Source of the DNA: Spirochaetaceae bacterium
GTDB taxonomy: Bacteria > Spirochaetota > Spirochaetia > Treponematales > Breznakiellaceae
DNA length: 24,789 bases
Assembly (NCBI GenBank): GCA_031290855.1
Contig: JAISLM010000150.1
Span: 1-24,789, forward strand
Direction of reading: 5' to 3'
The position numbers and the translations under genes were made by a program. Shown piece by piece: positions 6,472 to 14,982 of the stretch. Below the pieces are notes generated by a model that saw nothing but the letters and a program-made list of their open reading frames with translations, was not told the DNA's origin and ran no database searches. The first letter of the stretch is position 1; each line of letters begins with the position of its first letter.

Positions 6472-9400
6472 GTGAAAAAAGAACTCCGCGCCGGCGCGCT
6501 CACTCAAAGAAACATATTTTTTACGACTTGCGCCGTGTTCGCGCTGATATTCCTGTTTGCCGGTGCACCGGCGTCCGCCCAGGACGAAGGCGCGGCGGAC
6601 AATGCGTCTGTGTACGCCGGTGACGGCGCTACAGGCGGCGTGGCGGAAGTAGACGCGGACGCCGGTGACGGCGCGGACGCCGGTGACGGCGCGGACGGGC
6701 GGACGGACGGCGGTGCTGCCGGGGATGTTTCCGAAACGCCGCCCAGTCCGCCGGAAAATGACGGAAGCGACGCGCTGCGGAAAAAACTTCTCAACACCGG
6801 CGCGCTCAGGCAGAAAGTAACGGACGAAGCGCCGCCCGCCCTCCTGTCGCTCAACCTTTTTGACAGCGACGTTTCCCTGTTCCTGTCCGGCTTTTGGAAA
6901 GGTTCCTTCACGGCAAAGTGGGGAATTTCTAAGGGGCCCTTGGGTACGGGCGTGGCGGCCAACGACTCGCCCTTCCTGTTTACGCAGGAGGCCGACCTGA
7001 ATCTTGCCCTGTGGATACGCGAGCGCTGGTTTGTCGAAGCCTCTTTTGAGGAGGATTACGCGATAAACACTTACCGCGCGGGCTATCAGGGAAAGCCGGG
7101 GGAAGCGGTTCAATATGTCGGCATAGGCAACAAGGGCCTTGATTTTCCCGAATTCCCGTACCTGGACCTGGGCGGGGATTCGGCCTCGTCGTTTGGGCTT
7201 TACGGACGTTTCGGCGGAGGGCCCTTGCAGATACATACGCTGGTACGCTGGGACGACGCAGTCCGCGAGGAAAGGGCCTTTGTCGGCGGCAGGGAACGGA
7301 GTTTTTCGTACCTTGAGGCGTCTTCCGCTATGAGGGGCATCTCTTTCGTGCTGCCGGACGAAAACATTCCGTCCGAAATCAAAGTTTACTTCGAGGACTC
7401 CGACGGCCCGCTTGCCGGGAGCGGCGGACGGCACTGGCGGGAAGCCCTGCCCGGCGAATACGCCGTAAGCTCGCGGCTGGGGCTGGTCGAACTTCGGACA
7501 AGCCCCGACTTAAGGGTCGCCGTTTCGTATGGCGGCGGCTATTCGCTTGGGGGCTACGACGCCCCCGGTACGTTTTTGGGAGACGTACAGGATGTTTTTG
7601 ACGAGGTAAACCTTAAAGACTACCCCCAACCCGGCGGCGCGCCGGACAAACCGGCGCTAATCAGCATAGGCGGAAGGCCTTCCCTCGTTATCTACGAGAA
7701 GGGCACTTTCTCACCGTTTGAACGCCAAAGCCGATACAACGCGCCAAACAGCACGTCGGAAAGCGCCGCCCTGGTCGATTCGTCCGGCGGTGAACGTGTG
7801 GCCGGTTTTGACGCCGTGCCGCTCGCCGAAACCTCGTTCTACGCGGATCTGCCGCTCTATGTCTCCGAGGAAACGGGGGAACTCGTCACGCAGGAACGCC
7901 GCGTGTACGAGATTGTACGCGCCGACGCCCGCACCGACCCGCGCAGCCCCGTAGCCCGCTGGCCCCTCGCCCGTGATTTGAACGGTAAGTCCTGGAACTA
8001 CCAGGTTTACCTTACAGGATACGAGTCTTTCAGCGCCGATGTGCGGCTCCGTTTTACGAATTACGGCGCGTCAACGGACTATAACATCGGGAGTGACGTG
8101 GTTCCGGGCTCCGTCAAGGTGCTGCGGGCCGGTCTTGACGATCCGAACTTTTCTTTCGACCCGTCTTCCGGCACGGTCAGGCTGCAAACGCCCGCCACTT
8201 TTAACGAAACCATAAGGATCAGCTTCCTGAAACGTTCAAGCGAAAGACGTAACGGCAGTCTTGCGGCGGGTTTGGGTGCGGTTTACAGTGCGGATCAACA
8301 TTTCATGGCGGAAGGGGCGCTTGGACTGCGCTGGAATTTGGCCGCCGGCACTTTTTCCGAAGAAGGCTCTTCCAGTCCCGGCACCGTCGGCTTTGGCGGT
8401 AAGGCAGTGTGGAGTTACGATGATCTTAACGCGGAACTGCGGACGGGTTTCGCGTTTGTCCAGCCAGACACGACCGGCCTTTACCGCGTTGCCGGCATGG
8501 AGGACAGCGAGCAGATACTCCAGCTTTCGGAAAGCGCCTCGTTCATCTCGGAAGCGCCAAGCGACGCGCCGCCCCTGGTAAGCGGTTTAACGGCGGCAGG
8601 CCGGGCAGACCTCGTATACCGCAACTACAAAAACACAAGCGCGCTCGGCACGGTCACGCTGATGAACATCGACTGGGGCGGCGCGGATACGGTGCGCGGG
8701 AAAGACGGCCCTTACTCCGCTCGTGACCCGTCCCTCGGCGGCGAGATTCTGGCCGCCGAATTCTCACTTGGCGGCGGTAAAAACTGGACCGGCTTTCAGT
8801 CCCCGATTGGCGACGGCAGCGCGTTGGAGGAGGCGCGTACTATAGAATTGCCGTTCCGCTTCTGCAACTTCAGCGGCGACACGTCCCGGCTCAGCGTCGT
8901 GATAGAGTTTGGCGGCCTGGCGTCAAAAGATTCAGGCGGCGGCGAAAACCCCGCGCTGGTTCTGGCGGCGCAGTTGTACCCGCCTCCGGCCCTTTCACCG
9001 CAAGGCTTTCACGAGCAGCCCCGCCTAATAACGATAACTCTGGACGACGCCGACAGGCGCAGGCTGGGAAACGCCAAGTACATCCGCCTCCTCGTGATCA
9101 ATACGGGCGGGGCGGTTTCCGGCAGGGTACTGCTCGCCCCACCGATAGTGCGCGGGGCAAAATTCGCGCCGCTAGTCTTGGTTGGCGGCGAGGTGAAAAA
9201 CGGTTCAGACTACGGGGTTTCGACGCTTGAAACGATCGACGAACGCCTCCGCGTACGCTATCCAGATCTTGTTAAACGCCTCCACCCGGACGGCGGGCGG
9301 CAGCGCGTACTCGACGTTTCGTGGAAAAACCTGTCCTACGGCCACGGCGCTGCCGGTGCGGGCGGCAGAGTCGGGAGTATCCCCTTCTCCTCGTACAAAA

Positions 9401-11508
9401 CCCTCGCCTTCTTCGTAAAGCCGCCCGCCTACACCGGCAACGCGGCCTTCGACTTCGCGGTAACACGGGGGCGCTCGTCATTCGGCAACGCCTCGCAGAC
9501 GGCGATCAGGGTCAGCATCCCCCTCGGTAAGCTGAAAGAAATAGGCGGCGGAGACTGGACGGCGGTCGAACTGCGCTATGGCGGCGGCAGGAACGAGGTG
9601 TACGCCGGCGGCCAAAAGATAGACGTGCCGCTGTACTACAACCCGCAGGCGCTCCGCGACAGCGGTTCCGCGGGCGACGCATCCTACACGGATAGCGACG
9701 CATCCTCCGGTTCCGCCTACATAATCGCGCTTATCAGCGGCGGCGCGGTAACGACTGACGGCTTCAGGCTTGACGAAGTCGTCCTGCTGGACGGCGCGCC
9801 CTCCTATTCGCTCAACGCCGGCGGCTCTTTCAACTGGCATCCGCAGGAAGCCGGCCTCAGCGTGAACGGCGTTGAGATCCTGGGCGGCCCCGTTTTAGAA
9901 ACCGCGGTCGAAAGCGGGGCCCGCGGCGACCCCTGGGACGAGTACGCGGAACCTTTTTACGCGGTCGTAAACCGTTCACGGGCGGGAGTAAGATTTTTCG
10001 GCATACAGCTTGACGGAAACGCCGCGTTCTCAGGCGGCTCAAACCGCTTTTGGTGGAACGCGGGACACAAAATATCCCGCTCCATAGGGCCGATAGGCCT
10101 CTCCGAAGCGTTTTTTGTCGATCCGTACTCCGTTTTGTGGAATCACGAAGCCGGGATAACGCTTTCCGGGCCGCTTTCCTCGGCGTTTCATGCCGGAAGC
10201 GATTTTGGGAACAGCCAGAAAAACAGGGCGTGGCGCGGGAATATCGCGATGGCACGGATTCCCGGTACGCCGCTCCGTTTTTTCATCAACGCGGAGGGAA
10301 ACTGGTCGAATACGGAGATCGCCGGCAACGGGACTTACGGCGATTACGGAAAGACCTGGGGGGATTCCTGGCAAAGCATGGTACCGGACGACGGCTCGTC
10401 GGCAGACAGACGGCGGCTGGGAGGCCGTTTTGAAACGGGCATGGACACAAAACCAGTCGGCCTTGACCTGTCCGTTGACGTGCGGAGCGCGGCGGACCGC
10501 CCGGCAAACAACACCGAATCGTCCGGGACGGCGGCGCTAGGCTTCCCCTTCGAGGCGGGCGTCCTCTCCGGCTCTTTTCGCGTCGAGCGGGCCTACAGGC
10601 GTTTCATCTTTTACAGCGGCCCCGGCGCCGGCTACGATCTGCAAAAGTTTGCGGAAACCTTCGGCGAAGCGACCGGAGTTTACGGCGCGATACCGTTCTA
10701 CTCGCTGTTTGACGCGGAACTCGGCGCAAAACTGCGTGGAAGCCTGGACGGTTCCGCCTCGTCAGAGATGGTAAGGGACGCCTCGTTCAGCGACAAGTAC
10801 CAGCTTTCCCTGCAACTGCCCGAACCCTTCGGCCTTCAGTCATTGTTCAGGCCGCGGAGCATCGAGACGCACGTCAACCGCAACCTCTCCCAAAAGCTCG
10901 ACACGCAGACGGACGTACTCGGCACGGGCGGCAGCCTGCGCTTCTCGTCGATCAATATGTTCGGCGCTTTCGGCGCGGCGCCGCTGTTCAAATTCTATGA
11001 AAACGACGAGTACAACACGTTTTTGAGCGCGGCGATAGCGATCCCCAAGGAAGAGGCGCTTTCATGGCGCGTCCAGGCCGGTCAAATCTTCGTTTTTTAC
11101 GGCTTCCGGGGCGCGATGCTTCAGTTCGAAGATGTCATAACGATACTCGCAAACGGCTGGACGGGCGTCTTCAAGCTTGACTGGATAAGTCCGTCCGAAA
11201 AATCCCTGCTTGGGACGCTGTACGGCTGGGCTTTCTCAAAATTTTCAGGACAAAGCGCCTGGCCCGCCCTTCAAGAGCTTGCCATTGCGGATTTTGAACG
11301 GATACGGCAGGAAAGCCTGGAACTGAGTTTGGACAGGACGGGCGCGTCCGACAGCCTCACGCTGTCCGCCCAGCACAAATCGATAGTACGGATACTTGGC
11401 CGCCTTAACCTTGAGGTTTTCGTGCGGCTCGACGTGTCGCGCAACCATGTTGCCGAAACAAGCGACTTTGTCGGAACGGTCGGCACGAGCCTCAACATAA
11501 TTTACTGA
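6472..11508 (+). CDS. Very large predicted outer-membrane protein (1678 residues), possibly SprA-like
   Basis: The product starts with a signal peptide (charged start, hydrophobic FFTTCAVFALIFLFAG, cleavage near ASAQ), then an acidic Ala/Gly/Asp linker with an 18-bp DNA tandem repeat, and about 1550 residues rich in alternating polar and aromatic segments. It ends SLNIIY, a terminal aromatic residue typical of beta-barrel outer-membrane proteins. I do not recognise a named family with certainty. Some stretches recall SprA of the Bacteroidetes type IX secretion system: an LPGEY-x-SRLGLVEL block followed by VAVSYGG and a YSLGGY element, and an AKYIRLLV block. This is by-eye resemblance only. 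The start is a GTG preceded by GGGGCGG about 11 bases upstream. It follows the cyclase-like receptor by 51 bp and is probably in the same operon. Confidence 0.75.
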   Translation: MKKELRAGALTQRNIFFTTCAVFALIFLFAGAPASAQDEGAADNASVYAGDGATGGVAEVDADAGDGADAGDGADGRTDGGAAGDVSETPPSPPENDGSDALRKKLLNTGALRQKVTDEAPPALLSLNLFDSDVSLFLSGFWKGSFTAKWGISKGPLGTGVAANDSPFLFTQEADLNLALWIRERWFVEASFEEDYAINTYRAGYQGKPGEAVQYVGIGNKGLDFPEFPYLDLGGDSASSFGLYGRFGGGPLQIHTLVRWDDAVREERAFVGGRERSFSYLEASSAMRGISFVLPDENIPSEIKVYFEDSDGPLAGSGGRHWREALPGEYAVSSRLGLVELRTSPDLRVAVSYGGGYSLGGYDAPGTFLGDVQDVFDEVNLKDYPQPGGAPDKPALISIGGRPSLVIYEKGTFSPFERQSRYNAPNSTSESAALVDSSGGERVAGFDAVPLAETSFYADLPLYVSEETGELVTQERRVYEIVRADARTDPRSPVARWPLARDLNGKSWNYQVYLTGYESFSADVRLRFTNYGASTDYNIGSDVVPGSVKVLRAGLDDPNFSFDPSSGTVRLQTPATFNETIRISFLKRSSERRNGSLAAGLGAVYSADQHFMAEGALGLRWNLAAGTFSEEGSSSPGTVGFGGKAVWSYDDLNAELRTGFAFVQPDTTGLYRVAGMEDSEQILQLSESASFISEAPSDAPPLVSGLTAAGRADLVYRNYKNTSALGTVTLMNIDWGGADTVRGKDGPYSARDPSLGGEILAAEFSLGGGKNWTGFQSPIGDGSALEEARTIELPFRFCNFSGDTSRLSVVIEFGGLASKDSGGGENPALVLAAQLYPPPALSPQGFHEQPRLITITLDDADRRRLGNAKYIRLLVINTGGAVSGRVLLAPPIVRGAKFAPLVLVGGEVKNGSDYGVSTLETIDERLRVRYPDLVKRLHPDGGRQRVLDVSWKNLSYGHGAAGAGGRVGSIPFSSYKTLAFFVKPPAYTGNAAFDFAVTRGRSSFGNASQTAIRVSIPLGKLKEIGGGDWTAVELRYGGGRNEVYAGGQKIDVPLYYNPQALRDSGSAGDASYTDSDASSGSAYIIALISGGAVTTDGFRLDEVVLLDGAPSYSLNAGGSFNWHPQEAGLSVNGVEILGGPVLETAVESGARGDPWDEYAEPFYAVVNRSRAGVRFFGIQLDGNAAFSGGSNRFWWNAGHKISRSIGPIGLSEAFFVDPYSVLWNHEAGITLSGPLSSAFHAGSDFGNSQKNRAWRGNIAMARIPGTPLRFFINAEGNWSNTEIAGNGTYGDYGKTWGDSWQSMVPDDGSSADRRRLGGRFETGMDTKPVGLDLSVDVRSAADRPANNTESSGTAALGFPFEAGVLSGSFRVERAYRRFIFYSGPGAGYDLQKFAETFGEATGVYGAIPFYSLFDAELGAKLRGSLDGSASSEMVRDASFSDKYQLSLQLPEPFGLQSLFRPRSIETHVNRNLSQKLDTQTDVLGTGGSLRFSSINMFGAFGAAPLFKFYENDEYNTFLSAAIAIPKEEALSWRVQAGQIFVFYGFRGAMLQFEDVITILANGWTGVFKLDWISPSEKSLLGTLYGWAFSKFSGQSAWPALQELAIADFERIRQESLELSLDRTGASDSLTLSAQHKSIVRILGRLNLEVFVRLDVSRNHVAETSDFVGTVGTSLNIIY
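6655..6690. repeat. Two perfect 18-bp tandem repeats in the outer-membrane protein gene
   Basis: The unit gcggacgccggtgacggc occurs twice back to back and partially a third time, encoding ADAGDG repeats in the linker after the signal peptide. Being a multiple of three, copy-number change would keep the frame and only alter linker length. Confidence 0.85.
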
Positions 11509-11794
11509 CGCTCCGCCGCGCTCGTCCCAGGGGTCGAATCCGTCAGGAGGAACGACTCCCCCGCAGCCGATACGGGCAGCAATCCTTTCAGCCATTGCGT
11601 CACCATTTCATTAGGAAAAGGAGCTTGCTGAACAATCGGAAACCTTCGCCCGGTTACATCATGTATGAACCTCCCCGCCGCAATCGCTAAACCTGGCCCG
11701 CAATTTAGATTTCAGGGCAGACGTATCCCCCTGGGCCGGTTCGGTTTGGAGAGGAAATGGCGTCCGCTAAGATTCTACGGGCGGATTATGCCGC

Positions 11795-12334
11795 TTATCC
11801 GGGCGCCGGGGCCACGGGAAGGGGGTATAGGCGGGAAAACGCGGCGGCGGCCGCCCGTTTCCCGCTGCGGGGTCTGACCCCGCAGCGGGCCGGGGAGCCG
11901 CCCGCCGCCGCTCGTCCGTCGGGGCGCTTCCCGCTATAGTGCCTGACCCCGCAGGCCGGCGGACCTCCCGCCGCCGCCTCCCCCGCTTCCCCGCCGTCCG
12001 GCGGCTCCCCTTCCAGTATCCGTGACCAGTACCGGTCACCCCACAGGTGCCCCGTCCGCCCGCTGTCACGGTTGTACCTTTGGGCGAAGGTCTGCTTCAG
12101 CCATTTCATTATATCAGGCAGCTCGAACCCGTCCGCGGGCCTGATGTAAAAGGCCAGCCGGTCGCCGGCGAGACTTAAGCCCCGGACCTCGAAGACGAAG
12201 CGGCTCTCGGTCTCCCGGAACACCCGGTCAAACAGCGCCGGGGCCCGCCCCCCTCGGAACAGGGGTTCCCGGTTGTTGACGCTGGTACTGATTTCGTACC
12301 ACACGCCCTGTTTCAGCATTCTTAAATGTCTCAT
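11795..12334 (-). CDS. IS200/REP-associated transposase-like protein lacking the HUH histidines
   Basis: The N-terminal 110 residues have the layout of the Y1 transposase (IS200-like, REP-associated) family: WYEISTSVNNREPLF near the start, a central strand, then IMKWLKQTFAQRYNR and GRTGHLWGDRYWSRIL. The strand that should carry the catalytic HUH motif (family form NHxH followed by a hydrophobic and RP) reads GDRLAFYIRP, so both histidines are replaced (Arg59 and Ala61). A tyrosine (Tyr87) is present where a nucleophile could lie, but I cannot confirm the alignment. Beyond about residue 115 the protein is a Gly/Ala/Arg-rich extension containing two SGKR repeats that derive from REP-like DNA. 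It is either a decaying transposase or a domesticated nucleic-acid-binding protein. The start is uncertain (ATG at 12334 or 12319); neither has a clear Shine-Dalgarno. Confidence 0.7.
   Translation of the reverse strand: MRHLRMLKQGVWYEISTSVNNREPLFRGGRAPALFDRVFRETESRFVFEVRGLSLAGDRLAFYIRPADGFELPDIMKWLKQTFAQRYNRDSGRTGHLWGDRYWSRILEGEPPDGGEAGEAAAGGPPACGVRHYSGKRPDGRAAAGGSPARCGVRPRSGKRAAAAAFSRLYPLPVAPAPG
11861..11889. repeat. REP-like perfect palindrome within the transposase-like gene
   Basis: Two exact 13-nt arms, cccgctgcggggt and accccgcagcggg, flank a 3-nt loop (ctg). It lies in the 3' part of the transposase-like gene. REP palindromes are the known substrates of this transposase family, which makes the position notable. 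Confidence 0.85.
11924..11950. repeat. Decayed copy of the REP-like element
   Basis: This copy shares gcttcccgct and cctgaccccgcagg with the palindrome at 11861-11889, but its left arm has changed to atagtg, so it no longer folds perfectly. A further relative may lie at 1822-1852. Confidence 0.55.
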
Positions 12335-12484
12335 GTAAAATATATGTGCGCTTGCCCGCGTTTTGCTTTAACATATGAAGAAAAACGGAAAGAAGCCGAA
12401 GCGGAAAGTACCTTCGACCTTCCGGCAGAGCGGCAGGGGAGCAGACCCCACTGCGAATAAAGTATGACAGGACTAAAACAAAAA

Positions 12485-14257
12485 TCAGTGTAATCTTTGG
12501 GCAGGCGGCAGTCTTAGCCTGAACACGGAGCCGCGACCGGCAAGGCTTTCGGCCTCGGCGCTGCCGCCGTGTAGCAGCGCGATGTGGCGGACTATCGCCA
12601 GGCCCAGGCCGGTTCCGGCGGACTTGCGCCCGCGGTCTACGCGGTAGAAGCGCTCGAATATCCGGCCCAGATGCTCGCCCGCGATGCCCGGCCCGTTGTC
12701 CGCTACTTCAAGGAACAGTTCTCCGCCGTCGGCCGTGAAGGCGCGGAGGACGACCGCCGAACCGGGCGGGGTATACTTCACCGCGTTGTCCAGCAGGTTG
12801 ACAAGGGCCTCGACGACGAGTGTGCCGTGGAGCTTCGCCCGCAGTCCGGGCGGGCATTCGACCGATACCAGGGTCCGCTTTTCACGGGCAAGGAAGGCTG
12901 CCGCCTGTGCCGCTTCGTCCAGCAGCGGCCTTACGTCCTGTTCCGCCCTCTCGGGCAGCGGTTCCGCCGAATCTTCCATAGCTTCCATTGCGGCCAGGGT
13001 CAGCAGGTCCGTCGTCAGGCTTTCCATCGCCGCTGCGTTCTTCCGTATGACGGACAGTCCCCGCCGCAAAGTTTCCCCGTCTTCCGGCGGCAGCTCCGGC
13101 AGGGTTTCCGCATAGCCTTTGATCAATTGTATCGGCGTCCGCAGTTCGTGGGATACGTTGGCGACAAAATCCTTGCGTACCTGCTCCAGCCGTTTGAGGC
13201 GGGTAATGTCCTCAAGCACGATGATCACGCCGCCCGATGTTTTGAGCGGCCCGGCAAAGACGCGAAAGTAGCGGCGCGTCCCGCCTGCGGAAATGTGGAG
13301 TTCCGACTCTTCCGGCCCTCCGCCTGAAAGCACGCGGCGGGCGGCGGCTTCCAGTTCTGTGGCCCGTACCGCTTCCAACAGGTAGGGCTCCGCGCCTTCC
13401 GCTATCGAAAACAGTCTGCGGGCGGCGGGATTCACAAGGCGGAGCACTAGGCCGCCATCCGTCGCGAAGACCGCCTCGTTCATGCCGTCAAGGACGCCTT
13501 CCAGACGGCTCCTTTCCGCCTGGGCCTCCTCGACGCGCCGCGCAAGCTCGGACGCCATGTTCCGCAGGGCCGTTTCCAGCGTACGGAATTCCTCAGTGTC
13601 CGATACCGAGACGAGCGGCAGGGCGGCTATCCCGGCGTACGGCGTGGCGGACACCGTTTTGGCCAGCTTTTCCAGCCGCATGAAGGATCGCCCCAGCGAC
13701 CGCGAGAAAGCGTACACCGCCGCTATCGCGGCGGCGGCGGCCAGCAGCGGCAAGTAGATGTTTGGAAGGACGGCCGCCGCCGCACGGCGTCCGAAGCCGG
13801 GAACCGGCAGGGCAAGGCGCAGCGCCCCCGACAGTCGCGGCGGCTCGCCCTTGTACAGCGGGATAGCGAAGTAAAGGTTGTCTATGCCCGCCGTGCCGGA
13901 CTTCCGCAGCGCGATCCCTTCGTTCCCGGCAAGCGCGGCGGTGATTTCGGGGCGGTCGCCGTGGTTTTCCATCGTTTCCGCGTCAAAGTCCGAGTCGTAA
14001 ACGACGACGCCGTCCGAGCCGGTCAGCGTAAGCCTGTACGAGCCGCTGATCCGCGGCAAAGGCGCGCCGCCGGACGCGCCGGAAAACGCCTCGTTCAAAA
14101 ACGGGGACAGAAGCCGCGCCGCAGCCCTCATGTTTTGGGTGTTCGTCTCGTAGTAAAGGGAGTTCATAAAAACAAGCAAAACAAGCGCGAAAAAACAGAA
14201 GAGGCCCAGCGCCGCCGAGGCAAGAATGAGGAGGCTCTTGCCGAATACGGTTTTCAC
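12485..14257 (-). CDS. phoR: Sensor histidine kinase, PhoR-type
   Basis: The 590-residue kinase has an N-terminal transmembrane helix (about 8-32), an extracytoplasmic loop of about 130 residues, a second helix (about 165-187), a HAMP-like linker, a PAS domain (about 250-350: LDGMNEAVFATDGG, LVNPAARRLF), the dimerisation/phosphoacceptor H box with His370 in VSHELRTP, and the ATPase domain with N box NLLDNAVKYTPPG, G1 VADNGPGI, F box IFERFYRVD and G2 GTGLGLAIV. The architecture is that of PhoR, which controls phosphate-starvation genes, but no pst/phoU genes are visible, so the signal is not certain. Its GTG start overlaps the response-regulator stop by 4 bp (GTGA), so the pair is co-translated. 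Confidence 0.9.
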   Translation of the reverse strand: MKTVFGKSLLILASAALGLFCFFALVLLVFMNSLYYETNTQNMRAAARLLSPFLNEAFSGASGGAPLPRISGSYRLTLTGSDGVVVYDSDFDAETMENHGDRPEITAALAGNEGIALRKSGTAGIDNLYFAIPLYKGEPPRLSGALRLALPVPGFGRRAAAAVLPNIYLPLLAAAAAIAAVYAFSRSLGRSFMRLEKLAKTVSATPYAGIAALPLVSVSDTEEFRTLETALRNMASELARRVEEAQAERSRLEGVLDGMNEAVFATDGGLVLRLVNPAARRLFSIAEGAEPYLLEAVRATELEAAARRVLSGGGPEESELHISAGGTRRYFRVFAGPLKTSGGVIIVLEDITRLKRLEQVRKDFVANVSHELRTPIQLIKGYAETLPELPPEDGETLRRGLSVIRKNAAAMESLTTDLLTLAAMEAMEDSAEPLPERAEQDVRPLLDEAAQAAAFLAREKRTLVSVECPPGLRAKLHGTLVVEALVNLLDNAVKYTPPGSAVVLRAFTADGGELFLEVADNGPGIAGEHLGRIFERFYRVDRGRKSAGTGLGLAIVRHIALLHGGSAEAESLAGRGSVFRLRLPPAQRLH

Positions 14258-14949
14258 GCCGGTTTTAGGCGGTAGCCCACGCCACGGATCGTTTCGATGA
14301 GGTCTCCCGCGCTTCCCAGCTTTTTGCGCAGCGACATCACCTGCACATCGACGGAACGGTCGGTGACCGGGTAGTCCGCGCCGTGTATCTCGTCAATTAT
14401 CTGATTCCGCGAGAACACGCGGCCCGGTTGGGAAAGGAACGTGTTTAACAGTGAGAATTCGCTGACGGAAAGGTCGAGCGGCGCACCGTCCAGCGTGGCT
14501 TCGTGCTTCACCGCGTCAAGGCCGAGTCTGCCTTCCCGCAGAAAGTTCCGTTCAGCTTCGGGCAGGGCGCGTCCCTCTTTACGTCGTAACGCCGCCCGCA
14601 CACGGGCGATCAGGACGCGGGGGCTGTACGGCTTTACCACATAATCGTCGGCCCCAAGCTCAAGGGCCGCCACAATATCGGCGTCCTCGCCCCGCGCCGT
14701 CGTCATTATCACCGGCACGGAGTCCTGCGCCTTCTCAGCCTTCAGCCTCTTCAAAACGGTAAAACCGTCGATGCCGGGCAGCATAATATCCAGAATCACG
14801 CAGTCGACCGCGCTCTTCTTCAACAGCGCAAGGCCGTCCTCCCCGTTCTTTGCCATGACGAGACGCCAACCCTCCTTGTTCATCGCAAGAGAGAGCAGTT
14901 CCTGTATCTCCTCGTCATCCTCAACTATTAGTATAAGCGCCCTGGACAT
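14254..14949 (-). CDS. phoB: OmpR/PhoB-family response regulator
   Basis: The 231-residue regulator has a receiver domain (about 1-120) with the acidic pair Glu10-Asp11-Asp12, phosphoacceptor Asp54 in ILDIMLPG, the switch Thr region VIMTTARGED and the conserved Lys in DDYVVKPYSP. A C-terminal winged-helix DNA-binding domain follows (about 130-231: LDLSVSEFSLLNTFLSQPGRVFSR to VDVQVMSLRKKLG and IETIRGVGYRLKP). A good Shine-Dalgarno (GGAG, 6 bases before the ATG) supports the start. It is the partner of the overlapping PhoR-type kinase. The PhoB name rests on the kinase architecture, not on seen target sites. Confidence 0.9.
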   Translation of the reverse strand: MSRALILIVEDDEEIQELLSLAMNKEGWRLVMAKNGEDGLALLKKSAVDCVILDIMLPGIDGFTVLKRLKAEKAQDSVPVIMTTARGEDADIVAALELGADDYVVKPYSPRVLIARVRAALRRKEGRALPEAERNFLREGRLGLDAVKHEATLDGAPLDLSVSEFSLLNTFLSQPGRVFSRNQIIDEIHGADYPVTDRSVDVQVMSLRKKLGSAGDLIETIRGVGYRLKPA

Positions 14950-14982
14950 ACCAAGCTCCGTAATAAACCCGCCCGCCGCGCA

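Noticed and set aside
5542..7434. 630-codon leftward open frame across the cyclase and outer-membrane protein genes
   Set aside because: Spans two well-supported genes on the other strand; composition matches a shadow frame and no domain is recognisable.
11502..11705. Leftward open frame of about 68 codons after the outer-membrane protein gene (contains NEMVTQWLKGLLPVSAAG)
   Set aside because: It reads somewhat like protein but has no ribosome site, no recognised family, and overlaps the end of the outer-membrane gene by 7 bp; could be a gene remnant, not claimable.
12375..12467. 30-codon basic ORF (MKKNGKKPKRKVPSTF...) upstream of the transposase-like gene
   Set aside because: No Shine-Dalgarno and too short to judge; the Lys-rich start is suggestive but could be chance.
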